A stretch of DNA of 6,131 nucleotides from positions 1 through 6,131 of the forward strand of contig CATLGN010000109.1 of NCBI GenBank assembly GCA_949935685.1, read 5' to 3'. Positions 1-3,477 of this stretch are shown here, in pieces (position 1 is the first letter of the stretch; the number at the start of each line of letters is the position of its first letter). The DNA is from an uncultured Lachnospiraceae bacterium (GTDB lineage: Bacteria; Bacillota; Clostridia; Lachnospirales; Lachnospiraceae). The notes under the pieces were generated by a model. That model did no database searches. It was not told the origin of the DNA and saw only the letters and a list, made by a program, of their open reading frames with translations. The position numbers and the translations under genes are program-made.

Positions 1-1
1 G

Positions 2-151
2 CTTGCGGGAAAGCGGAATCTGAAATACCACTACCAGAAAAAAGATGGTACGGAGGTGGTGCTGCGGATCTGCCGTTCACCGGAGTACAGTGAAACTTTG
101 CGGGAAACCTTCTGGCTATTTGAAGAATATACGGAATCAAAAGCGTTGTGA
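2..151 (+). CDS. 3' end of an unidentified gene (last 49 codons)
   Basis: An open frame runs from the window's first bases to a TGA at 149-151 and encodes 49 residues, starting LAGKRNLKYHYQKKDG and ending LFEEYTESKAL. The start lies outside the window, so the full length is unknown. The fragment is charged (Lys/Arg and Glu rich), with a likely beta stretch (TEVVLRICRS) followed by a helical tail (TLRETFWLFEEYTESKAL). It has no membrane segment and no motif I recognise, so I assign no function. It converges on the 673-residue - strand gene, and the hairpin at 158-207 starts 6 bases after its stop, which suits a real gene end followed by a terminator. The reading frame is supported by the absence of stops, by this hairpin placement and by codon use similar to the neighbours. 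A chance open frame of this length cannot be fully excluded. Confidence 0.6.
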   Translation, partial: LAGKRNLKYHYQKKDGTEVVLRICRSPEYSETLRETFWLFEEYTESKAL

Positions 152-157
152 ATACGG

Positions 158-207
158 ACCAAATAAAATTCCTTAAAAGCCTCAGCTTTTCAGGAATTTT
201 ATTTGGT
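158..207. terminator. Bidirectional hairpin terminator between convergent genes
   Basis: The left arm ACCAAATAAAATTCCT (158-173) pairs perfectly with AGGAATTTTATTTGGT (192-207). After one T/C mismatch (174 and 191), AAAAGC (175-180) pairs with GCTTTT (185-190) around the loop CTCA (181-184). That makes 22 pairs with a single mismatch. On the + strand it starts 6 bases after the stop at 149-151 and is followed by TTT then mixed sequence. On the - strand the stop codon of the 673-residue gene (184-182) lies in the loop, and the T-rich part (TTTTATTT) lies within the distal arm. The U-tract is weak on both sides, so termination may rely on the long stem. The symmetry suits shared use by both genes. 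Confidence 0.75.
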
Positions 208-2203
208 TTTGAATTTCTTCCGGTACGGTTCCGAAATTCTTTTCCAGTTTATTGCACAGCATATCCAGATGATGCAGCTTCTGACTGAGAACCAGTTTAT
301 ATTTGTTGACGGTTTCCATATACAACGGATGCTGTACCAGATTTTGCCGGATTGCGGCGGAAAACGGACAGTAGGTAAATAAAATCGGACGCGCCACTTT
401 GTTCAGGCGGGGCGAACCGTTTCCTTCATATGTGATCCAGAGCATATAATCTCTGACAAACATTTCTTTGACGCTGTTTTTGGCCCGCTGCAGGCTCAGA
501 CGCAGTTTTTCCTTCGCATCCGGGGACAGCTCCCGGTTTTTCTTATAGAACTGAATATAATCGGTATATTCGCTTGTCAGGGAGGGCTCGGAAATATCGT
601 TCCAGCGCGCGCCCTGTACCCGCTTGCACATTTCCCAGCGGAATTCGCCGGTCATACGGGTCAGGAGCTGGGCAATATCTTCCAGCGCGATGACGGAGAG
701 CATCATCCGGGACGGTGTCAACCGCCGCTTTCCCTCGATTTCCTGCCACATGGCGCCGCGCACGCCGGCATTGGGCATCAGGATAAAGTCCGGCAAAATC
801 TCAGTCTGTACGTATTCCCGTACGACGCCATATTCTTCGCTTGTATATGTCGTCTCGCGGTAGAAGGCGGAAAAATCCAGCTCCCGGATGTCGTCCAGTG
901 CGTCCATAATCCGCTTGGGCGTAACAAGAGACATGGCCAGCGGTTTCATCAGATTGTGGGCGGACAGCAGCGGACAGAATGTGGAAATACGCCCGAATGT
1001 CATTTTGTTTACAACCGGGAACACATTTTGCAGTTCAAAGCGTACTTTGTCTATCTGGGAATGCAGGAGCTCTTTTTCCTGGACTTCATTGATTTTCCCC
1101 GATTTTTTCTGGTCGCGCAGATAAGCGGGATAATCCATGTCAAACTCGTTGCGGGAAGGCTCTTTTTTTCCCTCATAAATGGCGAGAAGCCATTCATAGA
1201 ACGTATAAACCCCCTTTTCCACATCGCCGGTGAAGGTGTCCGCCATGGAGAGCAGAAAGGCGGAATTGCCTGCCCCGGCCAGTTCGGGGTCGACAAAGCC
1301 GAAATTTAAAAACAGCTTTACCGATACGGGCAGGTTCGGATCGTTGATACTCTGTTCAAAGATTCGGGTATAGATTTTATAAAAATCGCCGGTCATGGCC
1401 AGACGGAATTTCCGGTCCGCGTCATCGGTGCCGTCCTTGTCTGGCATTGCCTTATACGCGTTTACTTCTTCCATAAAGCGGTCTGCCAGCGCGTCGTCGC
1501 ATTCGCTGAAAGCCAGAATTTCAGCCAGCGAATTTGCCAGTTCCGGCGGGATTTCACTGTTTTTGGCTGCTTCCGCCGCGATGGCGGCGGCTTTTTTAGC
1601 CGCTTCTTCCTGCGGATCGGGAGCCGGTTTCGCAGGTCTGGACTTGGCGACGGGATCCACCGCCGCGGGCGGGATCACTCTGTCGTAGGGAATGCTGGCA
1701 TCCAGATCCAGATCTTCGTTTTGCTGTTCCGCCTCTGCGGCCTCGCCAAGTGCCCGGGCAGCGGCCGCCTGTTCATGCCGTTTCTGCAGCATGGCGGCTT
1801 TTTCGTAAACCGTGAGCGGTTTTTTGCGGTCCAGCACATATTCACCCGGTTCCCGTGCGCCTGCCCGTGCGGAAGCACAGAAGCGCAGCAGAGAGCCGGA
1901 AAACCGTGCGCTGGATGTAAAGAACAGATGCATGACATTGGGCTTGCTCTGGAACATGGTCAGCAGCGCGTCCAGACCATTGTAGGGATAGGGTACAAGC
2001 GCCGCATCTGTGGCGGCGATATACGTGCACGAATGGTCACCGGATTTAATATCCTGAATGCCGATGACATCGCCTTTGCGCAGCATCATTCCGCCGCCGG
2101 GAAACATCGCACGGATATTTCCCTCTCCGATTACATAAAGCTCTTTCAGGGCATCGCCTGCCTGACAGAGCATTTGTCCGCTTTCAATATTCGTTACTGC
2201 CAT
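182..2203 (-). CDS. CNBD-like (Crp-type barrel) protein with large C-terminal region of unknown function
   Basis: The product has 673 residues. Residues 1-115 read like a cyclic-nucleotide-binding/Crp-type beta barrel: a G-Q-x-L-C-Q-A-G-D strand pair, ELYVIGEGNIRAM (21-33), then GGGMMLRKGDVIGIQD (36-51). The usual phosphate-binding cassette, with its FGE-x-A-L start and Arg-Ala end, is not visible: the region reads IGIQDIKSGDHSCTYIAAT. Binding of cAMP or cGMP is therefore doubtful. Residues 135-235 are an Ala/Glu/Pro-rich linker with coiled-coil-like parts. Residues 240-673 are soluble, mostly helical and rich in Trp/Tyr/Arg motifs (PDFILMPNAGVRGAMWQEIE at 471-490, RWNDISEPSLTSEYTDY at 533-549, RLNKVARPILFTYCPF at 599-614). 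There is no signal peptide, membrane helix, helix-turn-helix or known catalytic motif. The first ATG is chosen because GGAGGA lies 3 bases upstream, a short spacing; the next Met (11) has no ribosome binding site. The gene is divergent from the purL operon. The family is familiar only as CNBD-containing proteins; its role is unknown. Confidence 0.85.
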   Translation of the reverse strand: MAVTNIESGQMLCQAGDALKELYVIGEGNIRAMFPGGGMMLRKGDVIGIQDIKSGDHSCTYIAATDAALVPYPYNGLDALLTMFQSKPNVMHLFFTSSARFSGSLLRFCASARAGAREPGEYVLDRKKPLTVYEKAAMLQKRHEQAAAARALGEAAEAEQQNEDLDLDASIPYDRVIPPAAVDPVAKSRPAKPAPDPQEEAAKKAAAIAAEAAKNSEIPPELANSLAEILAFSECDDALADRFMEEVNAYKAMPDKDGTDDADRKFRLAMTGDFYKIYTRIFEQSINDPNLPVSVKLFLNFGFVDPELAGAGNSAFLLSMADTFTGDVEKGVYTFYEWLLAIYEGKKEPSRNEFDMDYPAYLRDQKKSGKINEVQEKELLHSQIDKVRFELQNVFPVVNKMTFGRISTFCPLLSAHNLMKPLAMSLVTPKRIMDALDDIRELDFSAFYRETTYTSEEYGVVREYVQTEILPDFILMPNAGVRGAMWQEIEGKRRLTPSRMMLSVIALEDIAQLLTRMTGEFRWEMCKRVQGARWNDISEPSLTSEYTDYIQFYKKNRELSPDAKEKLRLSLQRAKNSVKEMFVRDYMLWITYEGNGSPRLNKVARPILFTYCPFSAAIRQNLVQHPLYMETVNKYKLVLSQKLHHLDMLCNKLEKNFGTVPEEIQNQIKFLKS

Positions 2204-2216
2204 AAATCCTCCATGG

Positions 2217-2234
2217 TGACATGTGTGTCATAAA
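2217..2234. promoter_or_regulatory. Inverted-repeat operator candidate, copy 1
   Basis: TGACA (2217-2221) and TGTCA (2226-2230) form a perfect inverted repeat around TGTG, and the match to copy 2 continues through TAAA to 2234. The site lies in the inferred 5' leader of the CNBD-like gene, a few bases upstream of its ribosome binding site, where a bound repressor could block elongation. Copy 2 (2351-2368) matches it at 18 of the 22 positions when both are extended to TATA-like flanks. The binding protein is not shown; the TetR protein encoded at 2879 is the natural candidate. A 5-bp RNA hairpin is the alternative reading. Confidence 0.5.
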
Positions 2235-2264
2235 AATACTTGCCTTATTACTTCTTTATGTTAC

Positions 2265-2293
2265 AGTATAACGGAAAAACGGCGAATATACAA
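2265..2293 (-). promoter_or_regulatory. Sigma-A-type promoter of the CNBD-like gene
   Basis: On the - strand TTGTAT (2293-2288) and TATACT (2270-2265) are separated by exactly 17 bases. The -10 matches TATAAT at five of six positions and the -35 matches TTGACA at four of six. Transcription would start near 2258, giving a leader of about 55 bases before the ATG at 2203. The inverted repeat at 2217-2230 lies inside that leader, next to the ribosome binding site. Confidence 0.7.
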
Positions 2294-2317
2294 CCAATAA
2301 AAATTTTTTGACGATTG

Positions 2318-2325
2318 TGTGCACA
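2318..2325. promoter_or_regulatory. TGTGCACA palindrome upstream of the operon's -10
   Basis: The perfect 8-base palindrome TGTGCACA extends to a 14-base imperfect palindrome, TT-G-TGTGCACA-G-AA (2315-2328), with one mismatched pair. It covers the expected -35 position of the extended -10 promoter at 2339-2347, where a regulator would affect polymerase. It does not share the GACA/TGTC core of the other two sites, so it may be a separate site or chance. Confidence 0.25.
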
Positions 2326-2338
2326 GAATGAAAAAGTA

Positions 2339-2347
2339 TGGTAAAAT
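2339..2347 (+). promoter_or_regulatory. Extended -10 promoter of the DUF6508-like/tetR/purL operon
   Basis: TGG-TAAAAT (2339-2347) fits the TGn-TATAAT extended -10 form, with TAAAAT matching at five of six positions. No good -35 lies 16-18 bases upstream, which extended -10 promoters tolerate. An overlapping reading, TTGTGT (2315-2320), 16 bases, TATGGT (2337-2342), is weaker. Transcription would start near 2354, inside operator copy 2, and leave about 38 bases of leader before the ATG at 2392. That is too short for a riboswitch. Confidence 0.6.
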
Positions 2348-2350
2348 GAA

Positions 2351-2368
2351 AGACAGGTATGTCATAAA
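2351..2368. promoter_or_regulatory. Inverted-repeat operator candidate, copy 2
   Basis: GACA (2352-2355) and TGTC (2360-2363) form an inverted repeat around GGTA, followed by ATAAA exactly as in copy 1 at 2217-2234. The site covers the inferred transcription start of the operon, just downstream of the -10 at 2342-2347. This is a typical repressor position. Two copies of the same motif, one per divergent transcription unit, suggest one protein controls both. Autoregulation by the operon's TetR protein is the simplest inference. Confidence 0.5.
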
Positions 2369-2391
2369 TATAAAAAGATTGGGAGCGGCGT

Positions 2392-2889
2392 ATGGAATAT
2401 GATAAGTTGAGTGTGGAAGAAGCGGTAGAATTTTACAAGCCGGATGTGGAAAGTCTGTCAGGTTTTATTCCCTGGCTGGAAGCCCACAGCGGGAGCGAGA
2501 CATCCAGCGTATTCACGGGAGAAGGAGTGGAAAAACATTCCATCACGTTTCCTGTCTACGACGGGACGCTGATGAATTTTGTGAAGACGGCACAGGCCAG
2601 CAGTCTGATCGATCGTAATTATGTATATACATATTCCAGAAACAGAATTCGCACGGCGGCAGACGAAAAGCGGTTTATCCGCAGCGCTACCATAAAGGAG
2701 ATGGGCGATCTCTGGGGGATTCTTTCGAAATATATTCTGAAGGGCATGACAAAATCCATGCTCTGGTCGGAGGGCGTCAGAAACGGCATTTTCCTTGATC
2801 TGCTGCTGAAAATGAATGAGATCCTCGCTTTCTGGGACAGGGAGGACAGGCATTCGCCGGAGGACAGGAGCCATACATATGGGAGATAA
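2392..2889 (+). CDS. Small DUF6508-like protein of unknown function
   Basis: The product has 165 residues and is the first gene of the operon. GGGAG (2381-2385) lies 6 bases before the ATG. Residues 50-75 (SITFPVYDGTLMNFVKTAQASSLIDRNYVY) followed by a helical segment ending ILSKYILKGMTKSMLWSEGVRNGIFLDLLLKM (110-141) resemble the layout of DUF6508 proteins: a small alpha/beta domain with a Phe-Val-Lys helix, an LIDxxY turn and a final helix pair with W/S-E-G-x-x-x-G-I-F. I make this link from memory and hold it moderately. There are no catalytic motifs, signal peptide or membrane helices, so it is probably a cytoplasmic protein. The C-terminal tail (147-161) is a hydrophilic D-R-rich repeat whose DNA also supplies the next gene's ribosome binding site. 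Its last 11 bases overlap the start of the TetR gene, so the two are probably translationally coupled. No function can be assigned. Confidence 0.85.
   Translation: MEYDKLSVEEAVEFYKPDVESLSGFIPWLEAHSGSETSSVFTGEGVEKHSITFPVYDGTLMNFVKTAQASSLIDRNYVYTYSRNRIRTAADEKRFIRSATIKEMGDLWGILSKYILKGMTKSMLWSEGVRNGIFLDLLLKMNEILAFWDREDRHSPEDRSHTYGR
2835..2868 (+). repeat. Three GGACAGG short repeats spanning the next gene's ribosome binding site
   Basis: GGACAGG occurs at 2835-2841, 2844-2850 and 2862-2868, offset by 9 and 18 bases and so in one reading frame. The longer unit GGAGGACAGG appears twice (2841-2850 and 2859-2868). The repeats encode Asp-Arg steps in the small protein's tail (WDREDR, then PEDRS). They also create several GGAG/AGGAG Shine-Dalgarno-like sites upstream of the TetR start; AGGAG at 2866-2870, 8 bases before the ATG, is best placed. 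Confidence 0.6.
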
Positions 2890-3463
2890 ATCGAATCAGA
2901 AAAGAAAGCTGATCCTGGAGACGTCCAGAAAGATCTTTATGGAAAAGGGGTATAAGCGTGTCACGATGAAAGACATTGTGGAAGCCTGCGGCATCAGCCG
3001 GGGCGGGCTGTATCTTTATTTCGGCAGCACGGGGGAGATCTTTACGGAAGTGCTGAAGATGGAAAGCCAGGAAACGGACGATGTCTTTTCCGGTGCGATT
3101 GCGGAGGACGCGACCGCTTCCGATATTCTGGCGCTGCTCTTAAAGGAGCAGAAAAAGGAGATACTGCGGAAAAAAAACAGCCTGACCGTCGCCGTTTATG
3201 AGTACTTTTTTGAAAACAGGCCGGCGAAAAAAGACAATATGCTGCGAACCCGGTTTGACGAGGCGGCGGCAGTCATGGAAAAGCTGATCACGGACGGTGT
3301 GGAGAGCGGGGAATTTTACTGCGAAGACCCGCGCGGCTGCGCGCGCAATATCATGTATGTTCTGGAAGGGCTGAAAGTGGCTGCACAGACGATGGGAATC
3401 ACGGAAAAGGCAGTTGACAGCGAGCTGCTGTATATTATGCAGGGACTTGTGACAGAGGAATGA
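2879..3463 (+). CDS. TetR/AcrR-family transcriptional regulator
   Basis: The product has 194 residues, a normal length for the family. The N-terminal DNA-binding domain covers about residues 8-55: the first helix LILETSRKIFMEKGY (11-25), then VTMKDIVEACGISRGGLYLYF (28-48), the classic helix-turn-helix with its GISRGGLYLYF recognition part. The remainder is the variable helical ligand-binding and dimer domain, so the effector cannot be read from sequence. The frame opens further upstream at 2816, but that start has no ribosome binding site and adds 21 Arg-rich residues foreign to the family. ATG 2879 has AGGAG 8 bases upstream. It overlaps the preceding gene by 11 bases and ends 14 bases before purL. 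TetR proteins usually repress their own or adjacent genes; the paired inverted repeats at 2217-2234 and 2351-2368 are plausible operators. Whether it controls purL expression or responds to a purine-related ligand is inference. Confidence 0.93.
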   Translation: MGDKSNQKRKLILETSRKIFMEKGYKRVTMKDIVEACGISRGGLYLYFGSTGEIFTEVLKMESQETDDVFSGAIAEDATASDILALLLKEQKKEILRKKNSLTVAVYEYFFENRPAKKDNMLRTRFDEAAAVMEKLITDGVESGEFYCEDPRGCARNIMYVLEGLKVAAQTMGITEKAVDSELLYIMQGLVTEE

Positions 3464-3477
3464 GCGGAGGAAATTTC

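Noticed and set aside
2194..2214. Six-codon upstream frame (MEDLWQ, stop) overlapping the start of the CNBD-like gene on the - strand
   Set aside because: Its ATG abuts the main gene's ribosome binding site and has none of its own; most likely a chance reading of the GGAGGA region.
1721..2233. 170-codon + strand open frame opposite the 5' part of the CNBD-like gene
   Set aside because: It is a shadow of the 673-residue gene with a Cys/Gly/Arg-rich composition, and it runs into the control region with no supporting ribosome binding site.
2260..2272. GTTA-N5-TAAC inverted repeat over the -10 of the CNBD-like gene promoter
   Set aside because: The arms are only four bases and coincide with the AT-rich -10 box; no second copy is seen.
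2308..2313. TTGACG as the -35 of the operon promoter
   Set aside because: It lies 23 bases from TATGGT and 28 bases from TAAAAT, too far for a normal spacer.
2354..2391. Riboswitch or attenuator ahead of the operon containing purL
   Set aside because: The inferred leader is about 38 bases, with no aptamer-like structure or terminator; the 14-base tetR-purL gap is likewise too short.
2816..2878. Upstream in-frame ATG that would lengthen the TetR protein by 21 residues
   Set aside because: There is no ribosome binding site before it, the added residues are Arg-rich and unlike the family N-terminus, and ATG 2879 is well served by AGGAG at 8 bases.
3414..3438. Possible purL-specific promoter inside tetR: TTGACA (3414-3419) with TATTAT (3433-3438)
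   Set aside because: The -35 is perfect but the spacer is only 13 bases (11 to TATATT), too short for sigma-A, and there is no extended -10. The codons fit the TetR tail.
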